A stretch of DNA of 64,000 nucleotides. Origin: Chalciporus piperatus. Taxonomy: Eukaryota > Basidiomycota > Agaricomycetes > Boletales > Boletaceae. Below the pieces are notes generated by a model, which saw only the letters and a program-made list of their open reading frames with translations, was not told the origin of the DNA and did not search any database. Below are positions 25,158-36,820 of this stretch, piece by piece. Each line of letters opens with the position of its first letter. The first letter of the stretch is position 1. The position numbers were made by a program, and so were the translations under genes. The DNA lies in the NCBI GenBank assembly GCA_038093975.1, contig JBBPTG010000004.1:868001-932000 (forward strand), in the 5' to 3' direction.

Positions 25158-27370
25158 ATGACCTCCAACGCAGTGCATAATGCTGGCCGAAACTCGATTT
25201 TTTTCCCCTCCCCTGATGTTGACGAGTCCTCTCAAGGTTCTCAGAGAAGCGGACAATCCTTATTACAGGGATACAATTCAGCAAACGGTAGCTCAGCAAC
25301 CTCGTTACACGACATCCTTCGACAAGGCTTCAACGGATCACAATTCTCAACTATATCAGCGTCTGGTAGCGAAGGTGGATATCCGAGTGTAAGTGTGCTG
25401 ACTTTGGTGAGCATTTGGGCTAACAGATCAGATATAGGACTATTCCGGAGGTTCGTCTGCCCAGCGTCAGCGTCTAGCCATGTCTTTCGGAGGAGATATG
25501 TTCTCCAACGAAAAACAACTTGAATCCTATGGTAGTGTAAGTAGTAGTCGACATTTATTCATACATTCAAGATCACAGTACTGATATCCACGTTTCTTCA
25601 AGGGAAATTCATCTGCCTCATCACCGTATATGCAACAGAGCGACCTCAATGTTAGACTCAAATACGAGCTTCTCACGACAATTAAAATCAACGATGAGCT
25701 ACGGGATAAAGTACAGCAGCTAGAGCGCAACGAATCCATACTTAAGACCGAGATCTCATTTTTGAATGGGAAACTCGAGACCGCATCGTAAGTCATGTAA
25801 CTAGTAACTATTGTACATTCGTTGCTAATGTACTTTAAAGAGCTCTTTACGACGCTCTACTTGCTCGGATCAACAGCACAACCTCGGGGGATGCTTTCCT
25901 CGAGGTGCTTATGGATGCACGAAAGCGCGCGGCCGAGCTTCCTGTACGCGAGCAACCGAAGGGAGTCAGTGTCTACTGGACGAGAGAAGAGTGGACCCAA
26001 GCGAACTCTAACAAACGGGACAAAAGCGTTGGGAAAGCACGGCCCGACACCAGTCCCGGTTCAGCACGCTACATTGTTGATGGCGAAGGGTATATCACCA
26101 CTGAGGGTGATCAAAAAAGGATGCGCGAGTCCCTGCATTCCGCCTGGAAGACTTTGAAAGCATACAGTCAGCATCCTGTTTCGTGGTCGAAAGCATCTGG
26201 CCTCGCAGCCGAATATGTTGCCCTCTATATGCGCTTGAAACACGTCGAGTTTCGTCTTTGCGACGAGACTGATTGGAAGACGGAGAATTTCGCAACGCGA
26301 AACTACCCCCAGTGGTCAAAGCCTTCCAAGGGTTCGAAGGTCAAAGTCGAAGATCAAGACGACCCTGACGCCGAACAACAACTACTCGAGAAAATTGTAA
26401 ACGGACCAGTTTCTGCCGCTATCAAACGTCCTCACTCCATTGCTGTATCTCCCCTTGCGGTTGTGTCCCCATCCTCTGTTCGCGCACCCAAGAAGAAACG
26501 GGACACCGATAGCATCACTTTCACACTCGAGCCGACTCGCGAGTCGATGAGCACCGGCCCAGGACTCATTGATGCACCTCTTATTCATGGTCTCCAGAAA
26601 GACTCGAACGGGACGAATCCTATGGCAGCATCACATATCGCTCCAAGTCAAGAGAAACCATCCTCAAATCCCCGTTTCATTGTATGTATGCCTAGTATTC
26701 TGTCGACAACACTCTAATAATTATCATTTGCAAAGATCGTTAACCCGCTGAACAAGGGAAAGACGGACACCGTTGCGGCCATGCCATCCCGAACCAACAG
26801 CACTAGTATTTTGTCTACCACCGATCTCGCTCAGCAAATGTCGAACATCACGGTCAATGTCAAGGACCCCAACGACGTCTTGGTTCCGCAAAGTGCAAGT
26901 GGAAGATTACAGATGATACAGACCCTCTCGACATCTTTCCACCAAGTCGCAGCGGAGACTGCCTTGAGTATGGGCTCAAAGATGTCCGCTTCGGGGACTG
27001 GAAATGCTCCGAGAAATACAGCAAAGTAAGTACATTGCTACTGTATATATACGAACTAACGATTCCTAGGGGAATCTGTCGTGCAGAATTTATACAAGCA
27101 AACCCGGAAAAGACTGCAAATCAATTCGAAGCATACTGGCGCAAGCTGTCCGAAGATGCGAAAAAAGTGTATCAACAGAAACTCGCAGCGTTGTCTGGAA
27201 AGGGCCCGGGGAGTAAAGGGAAAGGGAAAGCTCCTACCCTTCCCGTCAACAACCAGCCTGTGGACGAAGTCCAGGATAACTACTGGGCCTCAGAGGACCC
27301 ACGGACCAACCCAGCCCATCCCGATTTCGAAGAGAGCCAGATCCCTCGATTCGACTCCAATTCATTCTGA
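25158..27370 (+). CDS. Transposon accessory protein with coiled coil and C-terminal HMG-like helix
   Basis: Six exons join in frame (25158-25388, 25439-25536, 25603-about 25789, 25841-26681, 26736-27025, 27070-27370), giving about 650 residues. The N-terminus is Ser/Gly-rich. Exon 3 encodes a heptad-like coiled coil (INDELRDKVQQLERNESILK). Exon 4 has a conserved-looking globular part (SVYWTREEWTQ, SAWKTLKAYSQHP) and a basic PKKKR cluster. The last exon has ANQFEAYWRKLSEDAKKVYQ, resembling helices of an HMG box, and a Lys/Gly-rich tail. It lies 170 bases behind the transposase inside the same inverted repeats, so it is very probably an element gene. A DNA-binding or targeting role is inferred. 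Confidence 0.7.
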
Positions 27371-27821
27371 CCGGATTCCAGATCGATCACGGTCGCTCTC
27401 CTCGCACACTGGCCTCATCGCACATCGACATTCTCATTTCTTGTCCCATCGTCATCGCTTACTCGCTATCGTGCTTTCCGTCGTAGTTTCTCGCTTCGTC
27501 CGCTGCTGTCGTGTCTTCCGATCGAGTCCCGTTGTTTCCTCGCCAGATATCACATTCACAATGTGGACTACATCGTTCATACACATGTCCTACCCCTTGT
27601 ATTCATCGATTTCAATGTTTTCGTGTTCGGAACTGCTACCTGTATGCTCGCGTCCGACGCTCTGCTTCCGCTACTATCATCCGATGTAATATTTCTGTTC
27701 TAGTTACCTGTGTTGAAATACAGTGATTTACAGAGCTCTAAAGAGGATGACATTCGATGTCCATCAATTTCCAACAACGTCACTATATCCTTCCACAAAT
27801 TTCCGACTGTTTGTAAATGTA
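27371..27821. other. Plavaka-like element right arm, non-coding
   Basis: About 450 bases between the accessory gene stop and the right inverted repeat. One frame overlapping the gene stays open to 27689 but is out of frame and has no coding character. It probably contains the 3' UTR and subterminal transposase-binding sites; no clear short repeat was identified. Confidence 0.45.
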
Positions 27822-27851
27822 TGGATATTGGTGGAGTGACTTTTGACTGGG
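27822..27851 (-). repeat. Right terminal inverted repeat of the Plavaka-like element
   Basis: Reverse complement of 21251-21280 with one mismatch, ending in GACTGGG at 27851 and followed by the second GGTGAAG. Confidence 0.9.
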
Positions 27852-28104
27852 GGTGAAGAATGATAGCAGTAGTCCGTCACAGCGGCCAAAACATTAATCT
27901 TTGTATAGCAGAACATCTATCAGATAGGTTGGTAAACTAGTGGTATCATCCAAAATCGAGGTTATAACTTAGTCAAGAGTGTATATACGGTTAGTCGCGG
28001 TGGATAATCGTCTATGTAAGTAAGGAGTGCGACTCGATGAGTGTAAGTGCGAAGACGTCACGGGTTCAGGGAAGGGGCCGTTGGCCATGAATCGTGCACA
28101 TTGT

Positions 28105-29757
28105 CTATCGCCAGTCCTTCTGTCGAGTGTAGCCGGTTGAACTTTGACGGTTCAAGTTGTTGGGGTGGCCTGAGGATGGGTATATCCTACTCTCTGACCG
28201 CTTGACGGCCCATTTGCGAATGTACCAGGTGATGATTGCCACCAAGACTAGGGCTAAGATAGCCCCAAAGATGATGCCAACCGTCGCCCCGCTCGATAAG
28301 CGGCTTGTTGTTTTCGTAGGTACAGCAGTCTCTGGAGGACTGACAGGTGGACCAGTGGAACTTGGATTGCCCCCAAACGGCCAGTAATCGCCGCCGTTCG
28401 GAGGTACTACGCAAGTCAAACTGTCGCCGTTTGATATTGGCGCAAAGGTTAGCTGTGTCGTCGACTTTTGTACGGTGTTCAAGTCGATAACGAAGGCAGA
28501 GGGAGGTGGTGTGGGGTCGCCGGTAGTGCAATTCGGGCCGCGTGAACCGATGAACGAAGTATTGCCGACCAGCACGTTGTTCTCGACCATGAAATTCGTA
28601 GCAGAGCTCATAGCCACACCGTAGCTGAAGGCACCAGTGAGTTGGTTATCAATAACCGTCCCACCAGTGCTAACGTTTTTGCCATATTGGTTGCCGAACC
28701 AGGTGCGGGGACCGATCGCAATTCCGACTCTGACGATCAATCAGGACAGCGTCAGAACCAGCTAGGTCATACACACTTGATAAGCGCGTCATAGACGTTC
28801 GTTCCCATTGTCCCTGATCCTTGAGTGCTCTGGGAAGCGAAAGCACCTGCGATGGTGTTGTTCGTCACAACGACTCCGGTGTAATTGCCTCCAAATGGGT
28901 TCACGTCTACCAAATTGATGCCCCCCAAAAGTGTTTGCTACAGCAACGAGATTTTAGAACAAGCCCAAGTCACTAAGAGGCAAGAACGCACAGTTTCCAC
29001 CCATATAGTGTTGTTCTCGACGCGTGTACCGGGAGATCCAAAAAGAACGATGCCACCATCCGTGGGGTTATTGATCATGTTGTTTCGGATCAAGCTATTG
29101 CGACAAGCAACACTGATACCATCCGCCCACTGTCGATAGGCGCTGGAACCTGCCGGACCGATATCGTTGTTCTGAATGGTGACGTTGTTACAGTTGAGAC
29201 TCCCTTCCGCCACATGGAGACAGGACCAACTTCGTGGATCGAAGGAGTGAACGTATTCGATGACCTGATTGGAATTTGGGCCCCCCATTTCGATATTGGC
29301 TCCACCTGACGTTGGCGGTGCACCTAGACGCGTACCATTGATCTACAATCTCGATTAGACGCGAAGGGGAATGCAGAAAGAAAATGCAAACCTGCACATT
29401 CCGCAGCTTGACTGCGCTGCAATTGGCGCACGTTCCATCTACAGCGGTAGTATGACCCGTGCCATTGGACACAGGTCCATCGACGACCAGCGTCGCCCTG
29501 TCACTGCCTGTCGGGTAACCGGCTGTGCTAATCTCCTGGTTTGGGGCAGCAAAGAGGATGGGGGCAGTGATGACATATTGTTTTCCGGGACATAGACTGA
29601 GAGTGTATCCTGGACCAGAAGAATTAAGAAGTTTGTTCAAGCGATCTGTCAGGGTATTTGCTGGGTCGGGGGACTCGCAGTTGGTGCTGCGGGTAATCGT
29701 TCTAGACCGAAGATGAGTCGGGTTGCGAAGCGTCGATAGTAGAAGGGCGATTTCCAT
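28105..29757 (-). CDS. Membrane-anchored parallel beta-helix (pectate-lyase-fold) protein
   Basis: At least five exons. The N-terminal part contains paired cysteines (CANCSAVKLRNVQ). The middle shows repeated short strand motifs with Asn ladders, typical of right-handed beta-helices: NCNNVTIQNNDIG, ACRNSLIRNNMINN, TRVENNTIW, GVVVTNNTIAG, NFMVENNVLVGN. After the helix there is a Thr/Pro-rich stalk, then one hydrophobic span (VGIIFGAILALVLVAIITWYI) and a basic cytosolic tail ending KDWR. This is the layout of a cell-surface glycoprotein or enzyme with many N-glycosylation sites. No catalytic signature of a specific lyase or glycosidase was seen. The 5' end is uncertain: the ATG at 29757 gives only a short hydrophobic stretch, and a signal-peptide exon may lie upstream. 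Confidence 0.75.
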
Positions 29758-30226
29758 ACCTATGATTATACTTGGGATGCATGTCTACAGCCTGAGTGAA
29801 AGCGATATTACGACAAAGGAATGGATATGTAGCGCCTTCTGAGGAGTAGGCGTTTGGGGGGAGTCCGTGCTGCTAACGGGCGTAAAAAGGCTGGGAGCAA
29901 CTAACCGATATTGATGTGTATTTCAAGCCCTGCCACTGTAAATGAGCAGCTGTAGCATTTAGAAACAATTGACCTTCTCTTCTCTTCCGGTCATTGGGTG
30001 GAGCAACAACAAGATATAGTGTTACGTAAACCTCATTAAGGATGTGGATGCACGTGACTTATAATCGACTCTGCAGCGTGTGGTCGTTGTGGCAAGCTAG
30101 CACGCACTTGTCGTGCTTTGCCAGTAGCGACATCTAGCTGGTGTGCCGTACGGCTTGTATCAAAGCGGAATACAGATGGGCAAGTTTTGCTTCCTAAAGT
30201 GTCATTTAATCGCTCACGAGCTACAG
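29758..30226. other. Divergent upstream region between the beta-helix gene and VAC14
   Basis: About 470 bases that should hold the first exons and promoters of both genes. No decisive start codon could be assigned to either. The VAC14 frame is open from 30118 but contains no ATG, so its first exon must be upstream, spliced most likely at CTACAG (30221-30226). Confidence 0.4.
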
Positions 30227-33200
30227 AGTCGTCGGTGGCCAAGCAGCTCGTGGACAAGATCTACGAGAAGAGGAAAGCTGCAGCGCTTGAGCTAGAGAAG
30301 TAACGCTATTTTTCGACTCCGTGTCTGTTCACTAAGACGCGTTTGCGCAGACAGATTCGCGAATGTCACCAGCAGGGAGACCACCGTCGCATCAACCAAA
30401 TCTTCGACCAGCTCGTGGAGATGTTCAGCAACTCCTCAAACCCGCTTCACATCAGAAACGGTGGCTTGATCGGTCTCGCAGGAACTGCTATCGCCCTTGG
30501 CGTTGATGTTGCACCGTACATGGAAAAGTTCATTGAGCCCGTTCTCGCATGTTTCACGGATCCGGAGAACCGGATAAGATACTTCTCGGCAGAGTGTCTG
30601 TACAACATCGCCAAGGTCTCAAAAGGCGAAGTGCTTGTCTATTTCAATCCTATTTTCGATGCTCTAAGCAAGGTATTCCACATATAGCTCGCACTTCGCT
30701 AAATGTGTACTGATGTGGGCTCTAGCTTGCCGCAGACTCAGAGCTATCTGTGAAGAACGGTGCCGAACTCCTCGATCGTCTGTTAAAGGACATTGTCGCC
30801 GAATCTGCGTCTGTGTACATTCCGCAGTACCCAGAGACGGAGAAGATACGCGACCAATTCGACTCTCAAGACCAGAGCATACTCGTGCCCTACCCCGAGG
30901 ACTCTCATTCGAACGGGAACCTCGCCCCCAGGAAAGCGTTCTCCCTTGCCCGATTTATTCCTCTTCTCCAGGAGCGCATCTATGTCCTCAGCCCGTTTAC
31001 GCGGAGTTATCTGGTATCTTGGATTACCGTCCTCGACTCCGTTCCGGAGCTTGAGCTCGTTTCATATCTCCCTGATTTCCTTGATGGCCTTCTGTCAGTA
31101 TCTCTCATACTGATATCCTCTTAGTACTGAAATAGTCGTCATAGGAAGTATCTCTCCGACCCGACGGAGGACGTCCGTGTAGCGACGGAGAACATTTTGG
31201 CAGATTTCCTTCGCGAGATACGCGATATCAGTGTACTTCGTCAGCGACAAGACGAAATCGCAGATTCCTCCGAACAAAGAAGAACAGACGAGAAGCTCCC
31301 TGATATAACGTTATCCAATTCCGAACGAGCACTGTTCATCCCCGAGAGCGATGTGACACATGTCCAGGATGGTGAGTGGAGCGAGCACAAATCGGAAAAG
31401 GATAATCGAAGCACTGGAGGTGAGATTCCTTCCATTTTTCCTTTCTGTCTGCTCATGATTTGTAGCTTGGGTACCCGGTCAAGGCGTTCGGATAGATTAC
31501 GCTGCGATAGTCGAGATCTTGATTCAGCAACTAGATGGACAACGTCAGTGGTTTAGTCGTCTATCGTATTTTGATACTGAGCGCTCAATCTCTAGACGAC
31601 GAAATCCAACAGTCTACGGCGCTGAGATGGCTGGCAGAATTCCTGGGCTTCGCACAAGAAGTAATGCTTCCATTTACTCCCCGCCTTATCCCAGCAATCC
31701 TACCCAACCTCGCGCACCACGTCCCCATGATCCAGTCTGCAGCCATCCGGACCAACAAGCTTCTCACGAAAGTCATTCAAGATTTACCCTCTCCCGTAGA
31801 CAAGTCGTCCCGACAATCAACTCTTGACAAGGCTTCAACTTCACGCAATCCCACCGGTTCTCCGACACCGGCGCCCTCAGTCCTGCCTTCTCGTCAGCCG
31901 ACCATTCAAGCAGGGCCTACGAGAGATTCGTCCTCCCCTGAGTCCATACTGGATGCTCAATTATCTGCCGCATCGGACAAAGCCACCCTGAGGTCTCGTG
32001 GAGGCGCTTCGGCGCCAGAGGTACCTAGCCGCCCTCAATCGAGGATGTCCTCGACTAGTGCATCAGGCGCACCTTCGGCTACAGTTCCCCCTCCAACTCT
32101 ACCGTCACCTGTTCGAGAAGAAGGTGACGATGAAGACTTGTTTGATTACGTGGCGACGGTCAATGAGCTGACGGTACAGTTCCTGAGTGAGCATGAGCAG
32201 ACGCGAGTGGCAGCGCTCCAGTGGCTCATGATGCTCCACCAGAAGGCGCCCAAGAAGGTATGAATGTCGAGTGATGTGGCGTTTGCTTTCGCTCATCTCT
32301 TTGCAGATTTTGGCTATGCACGATGGAACATTCCCCGCTCTGCTGAAGACCCTATCAGATCCATCCGAGGAGGTCAGGATATCCGTGTTACTGTGATCGA
32401 GGTCTGAAGGCTTCGTACTCTAGGTGATCAAGCACGATCTGCAGCTACTTGCGCAGATCTCTTCAAGCTCTGAGGAGAGCTATTTCAAAGTCTTCATGAT
32501 GAACCTTCTCGAGCTGTTCAGCACCGACAGGAAGTTGTTGGACACTCGAGGAAGCTTGATCATTCGGCAACTTTGTTTGAATTTGAATACGGAACGGATA
32601 TATCGTACATTCGCGGAGATTCTTGAGAAAGAAGAGGTGGCGTCACATCCCTTGCGTCTCGCGTCCGAGATTTCTGACTGCTCGCAGGACCTGGAGTTTG
32701 CTGGTGATATCGTCCAGAAGCTGAACATGATCCTTATTACTTCACCAGAACTAGCCGAATTCAGGAAACGGCTGAAGAGCTTAGAAACGCGGGTATGTGA
32801 TTCTACTTTGGGACTTCCCCTCGCGCTGAATCATCCTTGCTCTCCAGCAAGATGGTCAAGCGCTTTTCACAACACTTTACCGTTCATGGTGTCATAATGC
32901 GGTCTCTGTATTTTCGCTTTGTCTATTGGCGCAGGCCTACGAGCATGCCTCTAATCTTTTATCAATATTGTACGGAGGACTTGTTGTGTCTCACCTGGGG
33001 GCTTTGCTGACATATCCACTAGTTGCGATCTTGAAATGACCGTCGCCATATTGGTCCAAATCGACAAGCTTGTCCAGCTGATCGAGTCCCCAGTATTCAC
33101 CTGTATGTTTTTTCCTCTTAACAATCAACATTATCTGACACGTAACGACCAAAGATCTCCGCTTGCAACTGCTCGAGCCTGAACGATATCCTTACTTATT

Positions 33201-33804
33201 CAAGTGTTTGTATGGTCTCCTTATGTTACTGCCCCAGAGCAGTGCCTTCGTCTCTCTCCGTAATCGACTCAACGCAGTCAACTCCGCCGGTTTCCTACAT
33301 ATTGCACCCAAATCGTATGTTTTCTGCTCCTTCACCTATGCCATCAAGCGCTCATAGATCGTTATCCCTTCCAGCGCGCCCCCTTTATCCGCCCGCTCAA
33401 AGGTTGGACAAAGCGAGATCAAGTGGCAAGAACTCCTCAGTCACTTCCGCGCCGTCCAAGGAAAGCACGAGAAAGCTCGTCGACAAACACTCGGTGCAGA
33501 CAGCCTCCCCTTTTCCGGATTCGACTCCAAGCCCTCTGAGCCTTCGTCCTCGACCGTCCAACCTCCCATGCGGCGGCGAGTGACGGGTGGGGACCCTACG
33601 CCACCAGGACCATCTACCCGACCCGTGCTGTCACCTTTGAACCCGAGAGCGAGACAGAATGGGCTATTGCCGTCGTCGATGATGGGTTTGGGGTCACAGC
33701 CTCTCCCAGCGCCTACTGTGAGTCCGACGGGTGGGTCGTCGTTGGCGATGCAGCAGCAGAAGCAGCGGCGACCGTTGGGGCCGTTGAATCCACGGAAGGG
33801 ATGA
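30227..33804 (+). CDS. VAC14: VAC14, scaffold of the Fab1/PIKfyve PI(3,5)P2 kinase complex
   Basis: HEAT-repeat scaffold that holds the Fab1 lipid kinase and Fig4 phosphatase on vacuole/endosome membranes. The N-terminal motif [22 protein letters not shown] is diagnostic. It is followed by HEAT repeats ([55 protein letters not shown]). The Fab1-binding region follows ([21 protein letters not shown]). After a Ser/Pro/Thr-rich insert come more repeats ([19 protein letters not shown]) and the conserved C-terminal block [21 protein letters not shown]. The basic, Pro-rich tail ends at 33804. About ten short introns. The first codons are unresolved because no ATG is in frame in the first visible exon. 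Confidence 0.92.
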
Positions 33805-34507
33805 GGATGTGGTGGGGGTGTGGGTGTGGGTGTGGGTGTGGGGGGATGTAGGTTGGTGGTGTGTATCTTAGTTGGGTTTTTCTGTTTCTGTTTTTCTTTT
33901 TTGGCATTTTAGCACTGTCATTTTCCTGTTGTCGCATCGTCTTTTGTACTCGAGTTTAATCCCCGTGACCTCTTGATTGTCTCCCTCCGAGCAATGAGTA
34001 ACGATCGGATCGGAACGAACTGGTGCTGGCGCTTCCATCTTTTGAACCTATGAATGAGCATATACGTACTTGGAATTACTGGATGATAGGTCGCGTACTA
34101 CTACGGCGTACCTAGTCTCCCGTAAGCAGACCCAAGAGTCGGGATGAAGACAGTCGATCACCCTCCACTAGGCGGCGTACCAGGGTATCATGCAGGGTGT
34201 ATTTTCATGGTTACTCGACAATGTCCAGATGGCTCTACGGCTTATCTACGGCCTCACCACCCACAGTTACGAGCCCTGTAAGTTTGGGATGGAGTACGAT
34301 TATTGATTCCATGAATGATGTGATACAGAATGTCGGCGCATAGTCCAACAAATTCCCCCTATCAAGATACTTCCAAATGTTCAGCCATCAGCGTGACTGT
34401 CCCCAAGACTTCCCTGTCCTTTCGCCTGGATCTACGGGGAGAATCAGCACTGTACAATGCACAATACGAAACTTGGGGAAAACTCACGCACGGCGTTTTC
34501 CATCGGT
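33805..34507. other. Intergenic region with a GT-rich microsatellite
   Basis: A GGTGTG-type repeat occupies roughly 33810-33846, just after the VAC14 stop and probably in its 3' UTR. A sequence at 34126-34153 resembling AGCAGACCCAAGAGTC...GGATGAA is also found, with a 5-base insertion, at 17760-17790. Otherwise nothing recognisable. Confidence 0.5.
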
Positions 34508-35314
34508 CTATTGGGTCATCCACAATAGCTGATCCAAAACAAACCAGGATTCTTCTTCAAGGAAGGCTCTATCGCTGGTGACCTTTGAACGAGACTTTCT
34601 GGTGCGATGCTTGGGAGGAGGAGGAGAGGTAGTACTAGGGGCAAGCACCGCCAAGCACATGAACACGAAAAAGCCGGACATGTTCGTGCAACCCAGAGCG
34701 TCTAAACTACCTAATTTCGTGGACAGCCCTACCAGCTCGAAGATGGCTCCAAGCTCTTGAACAGTCAGGCTGTCAAACTCGAGGGAACGTTCGACCTCGA
34801 GTGTGGGAATGATGTCATCGGACGAGCCTTGCTCGACGGTGCAGGCAAGGTCGAGGATTTGGGGGTGAAGAAAGCTACCACCGGTGGGCCAGAGACCTGT
34901 GAGGGGGATCACTGAGTGGTAAAAACCATCTACAGCCTTAATTCTCTCGAATAATACTACCTCTTCTGGACGGTATGCTGTGGGCTCTAAATGTGCCCGG
35001 AGGAAGTGATGTCTCTCCGAGTTCCCAATGTTAATACCCCAGTCGTCCTTCCCAGAAGTCACCCCAGAACAAAGCTCTATCTTCTCCACCTGTCTTGTCG
35101 GCATTCCAAACGTTTCCCTGTACCAGTTCGCCAAGGGCGTTTGGTGCATGACAGTGACAGGTATTTTAGAATGCTTAGGGGTGAAGCAGCAGAATGCGGA
35201 CCCGAGACAAGTCATGGCGTGGATCTTTTCAGAGGGGAGAGCCTTGAGGTTTGCGCCTTTCGGGTAAAAAGCCCCTGTCGAATCAACGATCGAGTCGTTC
35301 AATTGCAGTTGCAT
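34508..35314 (-). CDS. Unrecognised protein, about 268 residues
   Basis: One long open frame. The first real ATG at 35314 gives MQLQLNDSIVDSTGAFYPKG; longer readings start at GTG. Visible features are a Cys/Phe-rich stretch (GSAFCCFTPKHSK), an acidic region (EQGSSDDIIPTLEVERSLEFD), a helical segment (LTVQELGAIFELVGLSTKLG), and a late hydrophobic-to-Pro-rich stretch (FFVFMCLAVLAPSTTSPPPP). The last part may be read through an unspliced intron. No domain recognised. It lies tail-to-tail with VAC14. The length of the frame supports coding but function is unknown. Confidence 0.5.
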   Translation of the reverse strand: MQLQLNDSIVDSTGAFYPKGANLKALPSEKIHAMTCLGSAFCCFTPKHSKIPVTVMHQTPLANWYRETFGMPTRQVEKIELCSGVTSGKDDWGINIGNSERHHFLRAHLEPTAYRPEEVVLFERIKAVDGFYHSVIPLTGLWPTGGSFLHPQILDLACTVEQGSSDDIIPTLEVERSLEFDSLTVQELGAIFELVGLSTKLGSLDALGCTNMSGFFVFMCLAVLAPSTTSPPPPKHRTRKSRSKVTSDRAFLEEESWFVLDQLLWMTQ

Positions 35315-35656
35315 TTGTTGACCCCTATTGTAACTGCATCCGACACACACATTATCAGATCGTGCCAGGAGGTTGAGCCTGGGCTCTGGAGAAGTGCGGT
35401 GAAGAGGTAATTCAGTTGCAGTATCGGGCGAAGCCCACCCGACACCCCTGTCGTGAAAAGCAACACCGAAGGAGTTATATAGGCGTAGAGATTGAGGAAA
35501 ACAAGACGTCAGACAGAATGATGGGGAGGATCAGCTGAAGAGACGCGGCGAGGTGGGCAGGGCCAAGATGAAATTGCCAACAGTCTAGGTATATGGTGAT
35601 TCCTGTCTCCCGACCTTCTAAGTATTATCTATTAGCTCGCGTGGTAAAGGATCGAT
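35315..35656. other. Intergenic region, nothing recognised
   Basis: About 340 bases upstream of the 34508-35314 gene and downstream of the phosphatase gene. No coding exon or repeat identified. Confidence 0.4.
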
Positions 35657-36820
35657 TTACATCCGTGCCTTGGCAGGTACCAGAAGGTTTGATCGTATAA
35701 TCGATATATCGTCGTCAGTGAGCCCGCAAAATCTCTTCACATACGCATCGGTACCGCCATACTTGTCTTCCAAGACGTTCAGCGTCGCTTGCATTGTCTC
35801 GTATCTGACCGGGGGAGCAGTGTTATTGCGACTATTGGCACACAGCTATTTGATGGTCATACCGAGAATTGAGCATTCGAAGCGCAAGCTCTGAGTTGGC
35901 AGCAAATAACGGTTCCTTTAACAGTCGTTTGAGGACCTTTTCGCGGTCCGGTTCGCGACCTATTCGAGTAAGGGAATAATCTTGGCAAATGAGATGGTCC
36001 TCTACGCCTGCAAGCTATGTTAAGATGAGTAAGATTCCACTTTCCTCATAGAGGAAACGTACTTTGAGTAGGATGGCAGCGATAATGCCTGTCCGATCTT
36101 TGCCCGCTGGTAGAGTTTTGTCGGCGCCATAACGTTCAAAGTTTAAACAAACAAACCTGTACAATGAAAGAGAAAAGGAGAGTTTGGCCTATCGCGAACA
36201 TGACGAAGGATATTGCCAAAGGCTCTCCCGCCGTGCTCAAGTATTTGAGTGTATAGCTTCATAAATGCCTGCACGGGGCTGAGTCAAGACGGGAAGAAGA
36301 AGAAATGATGGCCTTCGTGCCTCGGTAGTACCAAGTGCGTACAACTCAAGCCTCCTGTCTTGGTTTGAGCATGCAATGCAACTATATCCACTGTAACACC
36401 GACACACCGAGCCATGGTTTCTGGACTGTAGTCCTGAGTGGTAAACACGGGGGTGCGAAATATCTGCACTCCTTCTATGTCGGGTATCGGTGTAGAGTAT
36501 TTCAGCATCTCTGGATCGGACCTAAGGTCAAACACGGTCGTTATGCCTAGTGCCCTCATCTGCCGAATGCCTATAACCCATGTGATTAGAATGTACGGCG
36601 AAGACATGCAGTGGTATCGACCTTCTTCCGTTATATTTGATACTTCTGCGCCTCGAAATGCAAATCCTGGCTTCGTTATAAGATTCGGTGTGGTGGTATG
36701 GTAAGATCCCAGATCACGGACGTTACAGACGCCGGATATCTGGGCAAATGGTGGTCTTGAGAGTACCTCTGCGACATACGCAGGGTCTAGCGCCTCCAAT
36801 GAGTTGTCCGTCGCCGTCAT
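35657..36820 (-). CDS. Protein tyrosine phosphatase of the fungal/bacterial Y_phosphatase3 type
   Basis: Start MTATDNSLEALDPAYVAEVL at 36820. The substrate-binding N-terminal motif FAQISGVCNVRDLGSY and the segment PGFAFRGAEVSNITEEG match the family's opening. MRALGITTVFDLRSDPE follows. The catalytic CX5R loop is split by a phase-1 intron. One exon ends with codons for Phe-His-Cys-Thr plus one base, and after the intron (GTTTGTTTG...CTACCAG) comes GKDRTGIIAAILL, giving HCTAGKDRTG when spliced. Read without splicing, the cysteine appears to be missing. The C-terminus VLEDKYGGTDAYVKRFCGLTDD ends at 35657. The family includes dual-specificity and lipid phosphatases, so the substrate is not predictable. 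An upstream in-frame ATG at 36913 is possible. Shares a 218-base divergent promoter with MCM6. Confidence 0.88.

Larger units (their letters stand above)
21244..27858. mobile_element. Plavaka/CACTA-like DNA transposon with terminal inverted repeats
   Basis: Element 21251-27851 (6.6 kb). The left end begins CCCAGTCAAAAGTCACTCCA and continues for 30 bases. The right end (27822-27851) is its reverse complement with one mismatch. Immediately outside both ends is GGTGAAG (21244-21250 and 27852-27858), a 7-bp direct repeat that looks like a target-site duplication. Two plus-strand genes fill the inside: the transposase (21555-24987) and an accessory gene (25158-27370). Structure is complete and both genes have open spliced frames, so it may be recently active. 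Confidence 0.9.

Noticed and set aside
27081..27689. 200-codon frame overlapping the last exon of the Plavaka accessory gene
   Set aside because: It reads the accessory exon out of frame and is rich in Ser/Arg/His as expected for a shifted frame; the in-frame exon has proper splice sites.
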